Shown: positions 42,668 to 52,231 of the stretch, in pieces
Layout: the number at the start of each line of letters is the position of its first letter
How positions within the stretch are numbered: position 1 is the first letter of the stretch
Assembly: GCF_032461945.1 (NCBI RefSeq)
Contig: NZ_JAWCUD010000006.1
Location: forward strand, 124,001-188,000
DNA: 64,000 nucleotides
Direction of reading: 5' to 3'
Origin: Paenibacillus_E violae
GTDB lineage: Bacteria; Bacillota; Bacilli; Paenibacillales; NBRC-103111
The notes under the pieces: generated by a model
What the model was told of the DNA's origin: nothing
Seen by the model: the letters and a program-made list of their open reading frames with translations, nothing else
Databases searched by the model: none
Program-made: the position numbers and the translations under genes

Positions 42668-44270
42668 GGGGGCCCCGCCTTTTTCCATGAAGCCATGTAA
42701 GGAAATAACCGACGATGGCTGGGAGCAGGAGATATAAGATCCCGCACAGCACATCGCTTACATGTCCTAATGAGAAGAGTGACATCCCCATCAGGATGCT
42801 GTCCATGCAGGCATGAGCGAAGACGGCGGTAATGAAACCATATTTGAGGAACACATAACCAAGAATAATACCGATAATGGTAACTTCGATTAACCGTGTA
42901 TAGACCGGATAGATCGGGTACTGGGTGTGGCTCGCCGCCCAAATCACACTAGGAATGAGAATTGCAATAAAATTATTGCGGAACAGCTTTTTAAATAAAA
43001 TGATGCCCAGCAGCCGGTAAGTGGCTTCCTCCGAAATCGCCGCAACCCAAGCCATCAAAGGGAAGAGGCGGGGTTCCACCATGTTGAGGACGGAATCGGT
43101 TGGATCGTTGACCGCCCAAACATCAAATTTGACATCCCCTGTATAGAAGAGAACCTGTTGAATCCCAAGGATGAACAGCGCCAGCAGGTAGCCCCGTCCC
43201 ATGCCATAAAATAGCTCTGTGCCATACCTATGTTCCTTCCAGGTTGGCCACTTGGGCTGCCCCATCGAATTCCACAGGCCATTGCCGGCTACAAGAGAGA
43301 AATAGAGTGAGATAGCGAGTCCAACAGCTAGTACGTTCATGAAAATGATGGTCGCCCATGTGGCGAACTCAGCACTCGGACCTCCGCCGCTAATCAAGCG
43401 GAAGGCAGGGTACATATTAAAGTTATTGGCGATGTAAATGGCTAAGAAAATAGCCGTCAGCAGGAGTCCGCTGCGAAATCTCATTTGTTTCCGATAAATG
43501 ATGATAAGGACAATGGCGGCAATGGTCATGAGAATGGAGAAGCCCATTGAAACCCAGGTCATCACGGAAGCGGAATGATCCTGAGCATCAAGCCAATCCA
43601 GATGCGAAGCCGGCAAGCTGAAAAGTACGGTGTAGCCGACTAAATTCTTCTCATCGAATTGCGTGCGAACTTGTAATTTCGCTTCTCCCATAGGTTGAGA
43701 TTGTTTTTCGTAGTATAGAACCAAACCGGAGTTTTTCTGCGCTGCGTCTTCCGTTTTATCGATGGCTTTCATGTCATCGGGATCAAGCCCGCGAGCTCGC
43801 ATTTCCTGCTTGGCCATAATGTCAGCCTTCTGTTTGCTGATAAGAGCACTCTCGCTCTCAGCGTTATAGACCTCACGCCATCCGATTACGGCGCCGTCCG
43901 TGTAGTTGATTTCAACTTCAAACTGACGGTTTTTCTTGGAATCACTTACGTTGACTTGATAATAGTCTAGCGGGTAGCGTTTGCCGAATGCCGCGTCATA
44001 GCTCTCGGATAGATGCTCCTTCTGCAAATAGCCGCTGCGTTCTTTTTTAGACTGGTACGCTACAAAAGAGTTGCTCCCCTTGATCGCATAACGCTCATTG
44101 ATGAAGGTAGAAGCATGTTCTGCGGCCTGCGCTTTGGTGATGGAAGGGTTCTCGCCCGCCGGCGCTTCTTCCGTTTGTAAGCCATACAAAGCCGTTATGC
44201 CCGCATAAAGGGCTATGCCTATACAGGCTAGGAGGAGGAGAAATCGGTTTAATTTCGGCCTTGGCATCAT
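42627..44270 (-). CDS. CPBP-family intramembrane metalloprotease with extracytoplasmic domain
   Basis: The 547-residue protein has an N-terminal anchor, a roughly 200-residue extracytoplasmic part with two PepSY-like segments (ITKAQAAEHASTFINE, EINYTDGAVIGW), and a C-terminal polytopic CPBP (CAAX-like) domain with motifs EEATYR, ASHTQYP and FAHACMDS carrying the Glu and His of the active site. Family members process or protect membrane peptides; substrate unknown. AAGGGAATTGA precedes ATG 44270. The 3' end overlaps uvrC by 41 bp, with its terminator inside uvrC. Confidence 0.85.
   Translation of the reverse strand: MMPRPKLNRFLLLLACIGIALYAGITALYGLQTEEAPAGENPSITKAQAAEHASTFINERYAIKGSNSFVAYQSKKERSGYLQKEHLSESYDAAFGKRYPLDYYQVNVSDSKKNRQFEVEINYTDGAVIGWREVYNAESESALISKQKADIMAKQEMRARGLDPDDMKAIDKTEDAAQKNSGLVLYYEKQSQPMGEAKLQVRTQFDEKNLVGYTVLFSLPASHLDWLDAQDHSASVMTWVSMGFSILMTIAAIVLIIIYRKQMRFRSGLLLTAIFLAIYIANNFNMYPAFRLISGGGPSAEFATWATIIFMNVLAVGLAISLYFSLVAGNGLWNSMGQPKWPTWKEHRYGTELFYGMGRGYLLALFILGIQQVLFYTGDVKFDVWAVNDPTDSVLNMVEPRLFPLMAWVAAISEEATYRLLGIILFKKLFRNNFIAILIPSVIWAASHTQYPIYPVYTRLIEVTIIGIILGYVFLKYGFITAVFAHACMDSILMGMSLFSLGHVSDVLCGILYLLLPAIVGYFLTWLHGKRRGPLIPGEPPPRLGAL
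42646..42685 (+). terminator. Terminator overlapping the uvrC stop
   Basis: GGCGG..GG..CCCC pairs with GGGG..CC..CCGCC (42668-42679), followed by five T. The stop codon of uvrC lies in the loop. Confidence 0.6.
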
Positions 44271-44493
44271 TCAATTCCCTTCTGAATTCACGAGTATGAA
44301 ACCTTCATTTCCACGTTACCATGAGTTTTACAAGAATGCGAATTTTAGGTGGAAATACAAATCAAACAGTTATATAATACCTATATTTGCAAGTGAAGCC
44401 GAATGACTATAGTTGAGCGGGGAACGCTACTATTGACAGTATTTGCACGAATCGTTTCTTTGATTTCTTTCGTATCATAGACCAGGAGGGCCT

Positions 44494-45846
44494 ATGCGTA
44501 AAAAATTAAGTATTTGGCAGATGACACCGCCACAAATTCTAGTTCTTGGCTTTGCCGTCATCATCTTTATCGGAGCAGGGCTCCTCACACTGCCGATTGC
44601 ATCAGCGACCGGCCACTCCGTCCCCTTTATTGATGCGCTGTTTACTTCAACTTCTGCGACCTGCGTGACAGGACTAGTTGTTGTTGATACGGGAAGCACG
44701 TATACCATGTTTGGCCAGATCGTTATTGTCTCCTTAATTCAGATTGGCGGATTAGGGTTTATGACGATGGCTACACTGCTTGCCTTTGTTTTCCGCAAGA
44801 AAATTACCCTCAAGGAACGGTTGGTGCTTCAAGAGGCTTTCAATCAAGGTAGCATGGAAGGCATTGTCCGTTTGATCCGTAAAGTGATTATTTACTCCTT
44901 ATCCATCGAAGCGATTGCGGCCGTTATTTTCACGATTCGCTGGAGCTTTGACCTCGGTTTTTCTAAAGCGTTGTATTTCGGCATTTGGCATGCAATTTCC
45001 ATGTTTAACAATGCAGGGTTTGATTTATTCGGCACAGTCGATGCTCCTTTCGTTTCCTTTACGGGATATGCAGACGATTTTGTGGTTAACTTTGTCGCGA
45101 TGGCTCTTATTGTCTTAGGGGGATTAGGCTTTATTGTGATGTCGGATGCGATGGATTATCGCAAAACGAGGAAGCTTTCTTTGCACTCCAAGGTTGTACT
45201 AAGTATGACCGGCTTTCTTATCGTAGCAGGAGCTCTTATCATCTTTATATTCGAATATACGAATAACAGAACTTTAGGTTCGCTTGATTTAGGAGGCAAA
45301 ATACTAGCTTCCTTCTTTCAATCCGTCGCTCCGAGGACGGCAGGTCCAAATACGGTGGATATTGGCGCGCTTCGTCAAGCTACGCAATTTTTCATGGTCA
45401 TTCTCATGTTTATCGGGGCATCTCCAGGTTCCACAGGCGGCGGTATCAAAACAACGACCTTCACCATCTTGATCGCAGCCATTGTCACGATGATCCGTGG
45501 GAAAGAGGATATTGTCATTTTCCGCTACCGTTTGGCAAAGGACCGCATTCTTAAAGCGATTACGTTAACGATGATTGCCTTATTTCTCGTCATTACGGTT
45601 ACCATGCTGCTATCGACCACGGAGGATTCACAGCTGCTCAAAATCTTGTTTGAAGTCACATCCGCGTTCGCAACGGTAGGATTAACGATGGGACTCACTC
45701 CCGATTTAACGCTCTTCGGTAAAATTCTCATCAGCTTGACGATGTTTGCCGGGCGCCTCGGCCCGATCACGCTCGCTTATGCGCTTCAGCCGAAACAAGA
45801 GAAGGAATTATATAGATACCCAGAGGGTAAAATCACGATTGGATAG
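44494..45846 (+). CDS. ktrB: Potassium uptake channel subunit (TrkH/KtrB family)
   Basis: The 450-residue membrane subunit of a Ktr-type K/Na transporter has four M1-P-M2 repeats with pore signatures TSATCVTGL, NNAGFDLFG and GASPGSTGGG, and final FAGRLGPITL. AGGAGGGCC precedes the ATG. The cytoplasmic RCK gene follows 14 bp later. Together they take up K+ during osmotic or pH adjustment. Confidence 0.93.
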   Translation: MRKKLSIWQMTPPQILVLGFAVIIFIGAGLLTLPIASATGHSVPFIDALFTSTSATCVTGLVVVDTGSTYTMFGQIVIVSLIQIGGLGFMTMATLLAFVFRKKITLKERLVLQEAFNQGSMEGIVRLIRKVIIYSLSIEAIAAVIFTIRWSFDLGFSKALYFGIWHAISMFNNAGFDLFGTVDAPFVSFTGYADDFVVNFVAMALIVLGGLGFIVMSDAMDYRKTRKLSLHSKVVLSMTGFLIVAGALIIFIFEYTNNRTLGSLDLGGKILASFFQSVAPRTAGPNTVDIGALRQATQFFMVILMFIGASPGSTGGGIKTTTFTILIAAIVTMIRGKEDIVIFRYRLAKDRILKAITLTMIALFLVITVTMLLSTTEDSQLLKILFEVTSAFATVGLTMGLTPDLTLFGKILISLTMFAGRLGPITLAYALQPKQEKELYRYPEGKITIG

Positions 45847-45860
45847 GGGAAGCTTAACAA

Positions 45861-46523
45861 ATGAAGAAAACGCAATATGTGGTAGTCGGGCTTGGACGAT
45901 TCGGAGCCAGCATTTCCAAAGAGCTTATTAAGCTGGGCAATGAGGTGCTTGGCATCGATAAGGATGAGGAAGCGGTAGACGAGATGAGCCATGAGCTTAC
46001 GCATACCGTTGTGGCGGATGCCACGGATGAAGATGTGCTGAAGTCTCTGGGAGTGCGTAATTTTGATTGCGCAGTCGTAGCGATCGGGGACGACATTCAG
46101 TCCAGTATTTTAACAGCGATCGTCCTGAAAGATTTAGGGGTTAAAAAGGTGGTAGCCAAAGCCCTGTCTGAATTGCATGGGAAAGTTTTGCAGAAGCTAG
46201 GGGTTGACCGCGTCATCTATCCTGAGCGTGACATGGGGATACGCGTAGCCCATCAGCTCAATTCACCGAATTTACTGGATTATATTGAAATTTCCAAAGA
46301 TTATACGATTGCAGAGCTCTCCGTGCCGAAAAGGTTGTGTGGGCTTACGATTAAACAATTAGATCCGCGTGCCAAATACGGCTGCAGCGTGGTGGCGGTT
46401 AACAAACAAACAGGTGTGATTATTGCACCTACTGCTACCGATGTTGTAAATGAAAATGATGTCATGGTGATCATCGGAACGAACGATCAAATCGAAGAAT
46501 TTGAAAGTGAAGTTATCCGATAA
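45861..46523 (+). CDS. ktrA: Potassium transporter gating subunit (TrkA/KtrA family)
   Basis: The 220-residue RCK protein has an N-terminal NAD/ATP-binding fold (VVGLGRFGASISKELIKLG) and a C-terminal RCK_C domain (about 140-220), the usual KtrA size. It forms an octameric ring gating KtrB; the RCK_C half binds c-di-AMP in homologues. The gene is directly between ktrB and the antiporter gene. Confidence 0.93.
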   Translation: MKKTQYVVVGLGRFGASISKELIKLGNEVLGIDKDEEAVDEMSHELTHTVVADATDEDVLKSLGVRNFDCAVVAIGDDIQSSILTAIVLKDLGVKKVVAKALSELHGKVLQKLGVDRVIYPERDMGIRVAHQLNSPNLLDYIEISKDYTIAELSVPKRLCGLTIKQLDPRAKYGCSVVAVNKQTGVIIAPTATDVVNENDVMVIIGTNDQIEEFESEVIR

Positions 46524-46524
46524 G

Positions 46525-47784
46525 ATGGAGAATTCAACTTCCCAGCTCATTGAACATGTCATCGTGCTGCTCGTGCTCATTTTTGGATTAGGGATGTTGT
46601 TCGGGAAGGCAGCCAACTGGCTTAAACTCCCTGATGTTGCCATGTTTCTTGTAGCAGGTATGATCGCGGGACAAGCGTTCCACTGGATTTATGAGCCAAG
46701 TGCCTCGTTTACGAATCAATTCATTCTCGTTATCGGTTCCGCGCTAATTCTCTTTGACGGAGGACGCAACATCAAGCTCACCGGTTTGCGGCAAGTTTGG
46801 GTTACAGTCGGCATGCTTAGCATTCCCGGTGTGATCATCACTTGCGTGGCCGTTGCAGCTGCATCGCATTTCCTTCTGGAATTGCCATGGCTGTATGCAT
46901 TGCTCCTTGGCGCAATTATTGCTTCAACAGACCCGGCAACGCTCATTCCGGTATTTAAACAAGTGAAAATCCGCCGCAAAGTCAGAGAGACCGTTGAAAG
47001 TGAATCGGCTTTTAATGATGCGACGGCTTCCATTCTGACATTTTCGCTAATTGCTGTCATCCTGGGCACCAAGGAAGTTTCCCTGCTTTCAGGCACACTT
47101 GATTTTGTCAAAACAGCACTCGGAGGGCTTCTGCTTGGAGCCGTTATCGGCTATGCGATGACCTTTCTTACTGCCCATTTGAAACTTGGCCTGCTGAGAG
47201 ATTATGCAACCATTGCGATGGTCGTCACCTCGTTAGGAGCATATTTGGCAGGAGAAATCCTCTGCGTTAGCGGCTTTATGGCGACTTTTACAGCGGGGCT
47301 GATCTGGGGGAATGCCAGCACGTTCAAGCTTGATATGGAAGATAAGCGCCATGAAATGGAGCATTTTTCAGAGAATATTACGATTATCATGCGAATGCTA
47401 ATTTTTATTCTTCTAGGCAGTCAAGTGAATTTCCCGGTCATCCTCGAGCATTTTTGGACGAGTTTGGGTGTCATCTTCGTATTTGTTTTTATCGCGCGTC
47501 CGCTGACAGTGCTGATCTGTACGTGGCCAGACCGTAAAGCGAAGTGGAAATGGAATGAGATCTTATTCATGTTCTGGGTTCGTGAAACAGGTGTTATTCC
47601 GGCGGCGTTATGCGGGATGGTGGCTGGTATGGGGATTGCACACAGTGATCTTATTGCGAGTGTTACTTTTATGGCTGTGCTAATCACCATCCTGTTCCAG
47701 GCAAGCACAACGGCTTTTGTGGCGAAAAAGCTGGGACTTGAAGTGAAGTCGGACGGGCCGGAAGCTGATGGTTCCGTCTTGTAA
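46525..47784 (+). CDS. Monovalent cation:proton antiporter (CPA family)
   Basis: The roughly 419-residue polytopic protein has about 12 helices, the antiport motif STDPATLIPV, and the ESAFNDATASI segment carrying the two acidic residues of CPA1 antiporters. The frame extends to TTG 46501, but ATG 46525, right after the ktrA stop, is preferred as translationally coupled; neither has a strong RBS. It is homologous to NhaP/CvrA types with a short C-terminus and no RCK domain. With KtrAB it forms a cation uptake and efflux module. Confidence 0.88.
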   Translation: MENSTSQLIEHVIVLLVLIFGLGMLFGKAANWLKLPDVAMFLVAGMIAGQAFHWIYEPSASFTNQFILVIGSALILFDGGRNIKLTGLRQVWVTVGMLSIPGVIITCVAVAAASHFLLELPWLYALLLGAIIASTDPATLIPVFKQVKIRRKVRETVESESAFNDATASILTFSLIAVILGTKEVSLLSGTLDFVKTALGGLLLGAVIGYAMTFLTAHLKLGLLRDYATIAMVVTSLGAYLAGEILCVSGFMATFTAGLIWGNASTFKLDMEDKRHEMEHFSENITIIMRMLIFILLGSQVNFPVILEHFWTSLGVIFVFVFIARPLTVLICTWPDRKAKWKWNEILFMFWVRETGVIPAALCGMVAGMGIAHSDLIASVTFMAVLITILFQASTTAFVAKKLGLEVKSDGPEADGSVL

Positions 47785-47823
47785 GTCCCAACGAGAGAAT
47801 TTCGAGGCGAAGGTGGACTCCGA

Positions 47824-48561
47824 ATGTACAAAGTATTAATAATCGAAGACGATCCGATGATCGGCGATATGATCTCCATGTATTTGGGTGAAGAAGGCTT
47901 TGAAGTCATTCGAATGGAGACGGGGCAAAAGGGAATTGAAGCGGTCAAGCCGTTTGCTCCAGACGTCATTTTGCTGGATCTTATGCTGCCGGATATGGAC
48001 GGACTTGAACTGTGCAGACAGGTGCGAACTACGTCGAGTGTGCCGATTATGATTGTTTCGATGAGAAATAAAGTGGTTGAACGGGTGGCTGCGCTGGGGG
48101 CTGGAGCCGATGACTATATGTCTAAGCCGTTCAGCATGCATGAAATGAGCGCTAGAGTCCATGCTTTGATCCGCCGTTCCAATTTGTATCAAAATGCGGG
48201 TGAAAACACACGCGTGCACCCAACAGTACGCCACGTTACAAAGCCAGAGACAAATGAGGCGCTGATCGCGGATAAAAACAAGATTACCCTCGATCTTCAA
48301 ACCCGTTCGATGATTGTTCAGGGGCAGTTGGTCGAGACGACATATTCGGAGTTTGAAATTATGAAATGTTTCGTCAACCATCCTGGTCGTGTGTACACGC
48401 GAGAGGATTTATTGCAAACCGTCCGGGGCTTCGATTCCTATGTCACCGATCGTGCGATTGATGTGCATATTGCCAATCTTCGCAAAAAAATCGAAGACAA
48501 TCCCAAAGAGCCTAGGCGGATCCGGACGGTCTGGGGTGTGGGTTATAAGTTTGTCTATTAG
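47824..48561 (+). CDS. OmpR/PhoB-type response regulator (orphan)
   Basis: The 245-residue protein has a receiver domain with D52 phosphoacceptor (ILLDLMLPD) and K in MSKPF, and a C-terminal winged helix with RAIDVHIANLRKKIEDNP. No histidine kinase is adjacent. An unusually long linker of about 35 residues (NLYQNAGENTRVHPT..) separates the domains. It follows the antiporter gene by 39 bp and probably belongs to the cation operon. Confidence 0.9.
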   Translation: MYKVLIIEDDPMIGDMISMYLGEEGFEVIRMETGQKGIEAVKPFAPDVILLDLMLPDMDGLELCRQVRTTSSVPIMIVSMRNKVVERVAALGAGADDYMSKPFSMHEMSARVHALIRRSNLYQNAGENTRVHPTVRHVTKPETNEALIADKNKITLDLQTRSMIVQGQLVETTYSEFEIMKCFVNHPGRVYTREDLLQTVRGFDSYVTDRAIDVHIANLRKKIEDNPKEPRRIRTVWGVGYKFVY

Positions 48562-48570
48562 TTTACATAG

Positions 48571-48611
48571 AACCTCTAATTTTGCTCGATAAACCGGGCG
48601 GATTGGAGGTT
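48571..48611. terminator. Terminator after the cation operon
   Basis: AACCTC pairs with GAGGTT, with partial inner pairing GCTCG/CGGGC. It separates converging genes and touches the LysR stop codon. Confidence 0.55.
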
Positions 48612-49507
48612 TATTTGTGCCTAGCAAAGTAGCTGATCGTTTGTTCGATGAATTTAAGGGACTCCGGATTGTCAGTTGCTTGGTCCGAATAGATTAGCGA
48701 AGTGGTTCGCTTCGTTTGCTCTAGTTCCACTAAGTAGCGCAGAATTAACTCATTATTCTGAATCAAATCTTCTCGCAGATACGACTTAGGAAGCAGTGTC
48801 GCGGTTTTGCAGGTAGATACGAGCCGAATGATCGCCTCGAAAGAATCGATTTCCATTTGGACATTAGGAAAAATCGTATACCTATGGAAGAGCTCATCCA
48901 TCAAGATGCGATACCAGGTGCCTTTGGAGAAAAGGATCATCGGCAGGTCGTTCAAATCGCTCATCGTAATATTGGCTCGATCAATGAACGGATGCCCCAG
49001 CGGAAGCACCAGACATAGATGATCATCGAACAATGGCTCGCAGTGCAGGCTCGATGCATTGATTTGAGAAGCGACGATACCGATGTCGACTTTGTTTTCT
49101 TTGACCATGGTCACGATTTCATGCGTTTTGCCTGTAAGCAGTTTAATCTCTGTGAGCGGATAGACCTGCAAGTAATCTGTTATCAGATCGGGCAGTGTAG
49201 CCTGCAAAGTTGTTAAACTGGCGCCGATCGTAATCGAAGAATGGGTGCCTGCAGCTTTGTACATTTGAAGGGTTTGCTTGAATTTCCGTTCTACGTGGCG
49301 AAGCTCGAGCGCATGATCGTAGCAGATTTGACCTGCTTTGGTCAGCTCAAGACGCTTTCCTTTGCGGATGAATAGCTCCACGCCGAGTTCTTCTTCCAGC
49401 TTCATAATTTTGCGTGACAGAGCGGGTTGTGAGATATTAAGCAGCTGTGACGCTTTATTCAGGCTTACTTGTTCGACAACAACGGCGAAAACATCCAAGA
49501 GTTCCAT
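48611..49507 (-). CDS. LysR-family transcriptional regulator
   Basis: The 298-residue protein has an N-terminal HTH (NKASQLLNISQPALSRKIMKLEEELG) and a C-terminal effector-binding domain (about 90-295). It is divergent from sdhCAB with 288 bp between. A role in control of the sdh operon is a positional inference; I find no clear T-N11-A box. CcpC-like regulators in Bacillus act on citrate genes, but similarity is not specific enough to name it. Confidence 0.88.
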   Translation of the reverse strand: MELLDVFAVVVEQVSLNKASQLLNISQPALSRKIMKLEEELGVELFIRKGKRLELTKAGQICYDHALELRHVERKFKQTLQMYKAAGTHSSITIGASLTTLQATLPDLITDYLQVYPLTEIKLLTGKTHEIVTMVKENKVDIGIVASQINASSLHCEPLFDDHLCLVLPLGHPFIDRANITMSDLNDLPMILFSKGTWYRILMDELFHRYTIFPNVQMEIDSFEAIIRLVSTCKTATLLPKSYLREDLIQNNELILRYLVELEQTKRTTSLIYSDQATDNPESLKFIEQTISYFARHK

Positions 49508-49795
49508 GTTTTTTTCATCTCCGTATTCATTCGTATATGCAAATTAGTTATAAGTATATATAAAAAAACGGCACTTCCATTATAAGCGTATTAGAGGTAC
49601 GATGTACATGTCACTTTTTATTCACATTTATTGGACGACCGTGTATATTCGCTTACTAATTAGGTGTAAAATAGGCGTGGATGATTATGGGTTGACGCTC
49701 GTTTGCGGCGAGAGTAGAATGGTATGTGGCTTGTTTTGTCAGAACATGTCGGATGGTATTTATGAAATTTTGTTGAGGGGGGAATTGGTTACATT

Positions 49796-50449
49796 ATGGG
49801 TAATTCGTATTACTTTCGAAAGATCCACTCTTTGCTTGGTGTAATTCCAGTGGGCTTCTTCCTTATTGAGCATTTGCTCACTAACTATGAAGCAACGAAG
49901 GGTCCTGAAGCATTCGTGGATCAAATTAACTGGTTGAACGGTCTGCCGTTGGTCCTGCTGTTAGAAATCGTGGGCATCTGGCTTCCGCTTCTTTATCATG
50001 CCGTTTATGGACTTTATGTGGCTTATCAAGCACGTAATAACGTCTCGAACTACAGCTATTTCCGTAACCAAATGTTTATGCTTCAACGGGTAACCGGCGT
50101 TATTACGTTCCTGTTCGTAGCGTGGCATTTGTTCGAGACTCGCCTGCAAGTTGCATTAGGCAATGTTGCACACGAAAATCTCGGCATGACGATGCATGAC
50201 ATTGCGACGAACCCGGTTATGTTTACGGTTTATGTGATTGGTATCGTTTCAGCGACATTCCATTTCTGCAACGGTTTATGGTCATTCCTTGTAAGCTGGG
50301 GAATTACGGTTGGACCTCGCGCACAACGTTACTCCTCCATTATTTGGATGGTATTGTTCGTGGTGATGTCCGTGATGTTTATTATGTCTTTGACTGCATT
50401 TACAGATACGCAATTTCAAGTTCCGGTAGAAGCGCATTCGGGGCATTAA
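49796..50449 (+). CDS. sdhC: Succinate dehydrogenase cytochrome b558 subunit
   Basis: The 217-residue membrane anchor has five helices and conserved His residues (FFLIEHLLTN, RKIHSL, HLFETR, FHFCNGLWSF) that ligate two b hemes and bind menaquinone. It anchors SdhAB at the membrane. AGGGGGGAATTGG precedes the ATG with a rather long spacing. It begins the three-gene sdhCAB operon. Confidence 0.94.
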   Translation: MGNSYYFRKIHSLLGVIPVGFFLIEHLLTNYEATKGPEAFVDQINWLNGLPLVLLLEIVGIWLPLLYHAVYGLYVAYQARNNVSNYSYFRNQMFMLQRVTGVITFLFVAWHLFETRLQVALGNVAHENLGMTMHDIATNPVMFTVYVIGIVSATFHFCNGLWSFLVSWGITVGPRAQRYSSIIWMVLFVVMSVMFIMSLTAFTDTQFQVPVEAHSGH

Positions 50450-50465
50450 GGGAGGGTGAACAGAA

Positions 50466-52229
50466 GTGGCTAATTCGAAAATCATCGTCGTCGGCGGAGG
50501 CCTTGCGGGACTCATGGCGACAATTAAAGCAGCGGAGGCCGGAGTTCACGTGCAATTGTTCTCCTTGGTTCCTGTTAAACGTTCCCACTCCGTATGTGCG
50601 CAAGGCGGCATTAACGGTGCGGTGAATACGAAAGGTGAAGGGGACTCCACGTGGGAGCACTTTGACGATACCGTTTACGGTGGGGATTTCTTGGCGAATC
50701 AACCGCCAGTTAAAGCATTATGTGATGCAGCACCAGGCATCATTCACTTGATGGACCGTATGGGTGTTATGTTCAACCGTACCCCAGAAGGTCTTCTTGA
50801 TTTCCGTCGTTTCGGCGGAACGAAATATCACCGTACGGCATTTGCGGGTGCAACAACAGGGCAACAGCTTCTGTATGCACTTGATGAGCAAGTACGCCGC
50901 TGGGAAACAGCTGGTCTCGTAACGAAGTTCGAGCACTGGGAATTCCTTGGCTCCGTTCTGGATGACGAGAATGTTTGCCGAGGTATTGCGGCTCAAGATT
51001 TGCGCAGCATGGAGATCCAAACGTTCCCGGCTGACGCTGTTATTTTGGCAACAGGCGGCCCTGGTATTATCTTTGGTAAAACAACGAACTCCGTTATTAA
51101 CACAGGTACAGCAGCAAGTGCTGTTTACCAACAAGGCGTTAAATATGCGAATGGTGAAATGATTCAAATTCACCCAACGGCGATTCCTGGCGATGACAAG
51201 CTTCGCTTGATGTCAGAGTCCGCACGTGGTGAAGGCGGTCGTATTTGGACTTACAAAGACGGGAAGCCTTGGTACTTCCTTGAAGAGAAATATCCGGCGT
51301 ACGGAAACTTGGTGCCTCGTGATATCGCAACGCGTGAAATTTTCTCCGTTTGTATTGATCAGAAGCTTGGTATTAACGGCGAAAACATGGTTTACCTTGA
51401 CCTTTCTCACAAAGATCCAAAAGAGCTTGATATCAAGCTTGGCGGTATCATGGAAATCTACGAGAAATTCATGGGCGATGATCCGCGTAAAATCCCAATG
51501 AAGATTTTCCCGGCGGTTCACTATTCCATGGGCGGTATGTGGGTTGACTACAACATGATGACGAACATCCCGGGCTTGTTCGCTGCGGGTGAGTGTGAGT
51601 ATCAGCATCACGGTGCAAACCGTTTGGGCGCGAACTCCCTTGTTTCGGCTATCTATGACGGTATGGTCTCCGGTCCTAAAGCGGTTGAGTATATTCGCGG
51701 CCTAGAGAAACATGCGGATGATACGTCTTCCATCGTGTTCGATCGTGAGAAGAAACGTCACCAGGACCGCTATGAGAGCTTGCTCAAAATGAACAGCGGG
51801 ACAGAAAATGCCTATGTTCTGCACAAAGAACTTGGCGACATGATGAATGCGAATATGACGGTTGTTCGTTACAATGATCGTCTTGAAGATACAATCAATA
51901 AAATTAAAGACATGAAAGAAAGATACAACAACATCAACATTACAGATACAGCTCGTTGGAACAATCAAGGGGTTGCGTTCACACGCCAACTCTGGAACAT
52001 GTTCGAGCTTGCTGAAGCGATGACGGTGGGTGCATTAATGCGTAACGAGAGCCGTGGCGCGCACTACAAGCCTGACTTCCCTGAACGTGATGATGATAAC
52101 TTCATGAAAACAACGATTGCCGATTGGACGCCGGAAGGTCCGAAAATCAGCTATGAAGACATTGATGTATCTTTGATTGCACCGCGGAAACGTGATTACT
52201 CCACGGAGAAGAAAAAGGGAGGACATTAA
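50466..52229 (+). CDS. sdhA: Succinate dehydrogenase flavoprotein subunit
   Basis: The 587-residue subunit carries covalent FAD and oxidises succinate. It shows GGGLAGLMATIKAAEAG, RSHSVCAQGGINGA (FAD-attachment His region), HPTAIPG, and HHGANRLGANSLVSA. GTG start with GGGAGGGTGAAC. It is followed two bases later by sdhB. Confidence 0.95.
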   Translation: MANSKIIVVGGGLAGLMATIKAAEAGVHVQLFSLVPVKRSHSVCAQGGINGAVNTKGEGDSTWEHFDDTVYGGDFLANQPPVKALCDAAPGIIHLMDRMGVMFNRTPEGLLDFRRFGGTKYHRTAFAGATTGQQLLYALDEQVRRWETAGLVTKFEHWEFLGSVLDDENVCRGIAAQDLRSMEIQTFPADAVILATGGPGIIFGKTTNSVINTGTAASAVYQQGVKYANGEMIQIHPTAIPGDDKLRLMSESARGEGGRIWTYKDGKPWYFLEEKYPAYGNLVPRDIATREIFSVCIDQKLGINGENMVYLDLSHKDPKELDIKLGGIMEIYEKFMGDDPRKIPMKIFPAVHYSMGGMWVDYNMMTNIPGLFAAGECEYQHHGANRLGANSLVSAIYDGMVSGPKAVEYIRGLEKHADDTSSIVFDREKKRHQDRYESLLKMNSGTENAYVLHKELGDMMNANMTVVRYNDRLEDTINKIKDMKERYNNINITDTARWNNQGVAFTRQLWNMFELAEAMTVGALMRNESRGAHYKPDFPERDDDNFMKTTIADWTPEGPKISYEDIDVSLIAPRKRDYSTEKKKGGH

Positions 52230-52231
52230 TC

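Noticed and set aside
44271..44493. c-di-AMP (ydaO-type) riboswitch before ktrB
   Set aside because: The region is short and shows none of the conserved ydaO segments I know.
49602..49844. 80-codon plus-strand frame before sdhC
   Set aside because: Poor start context, Cys-rich unlikely composition and overlap with the sdhC start.
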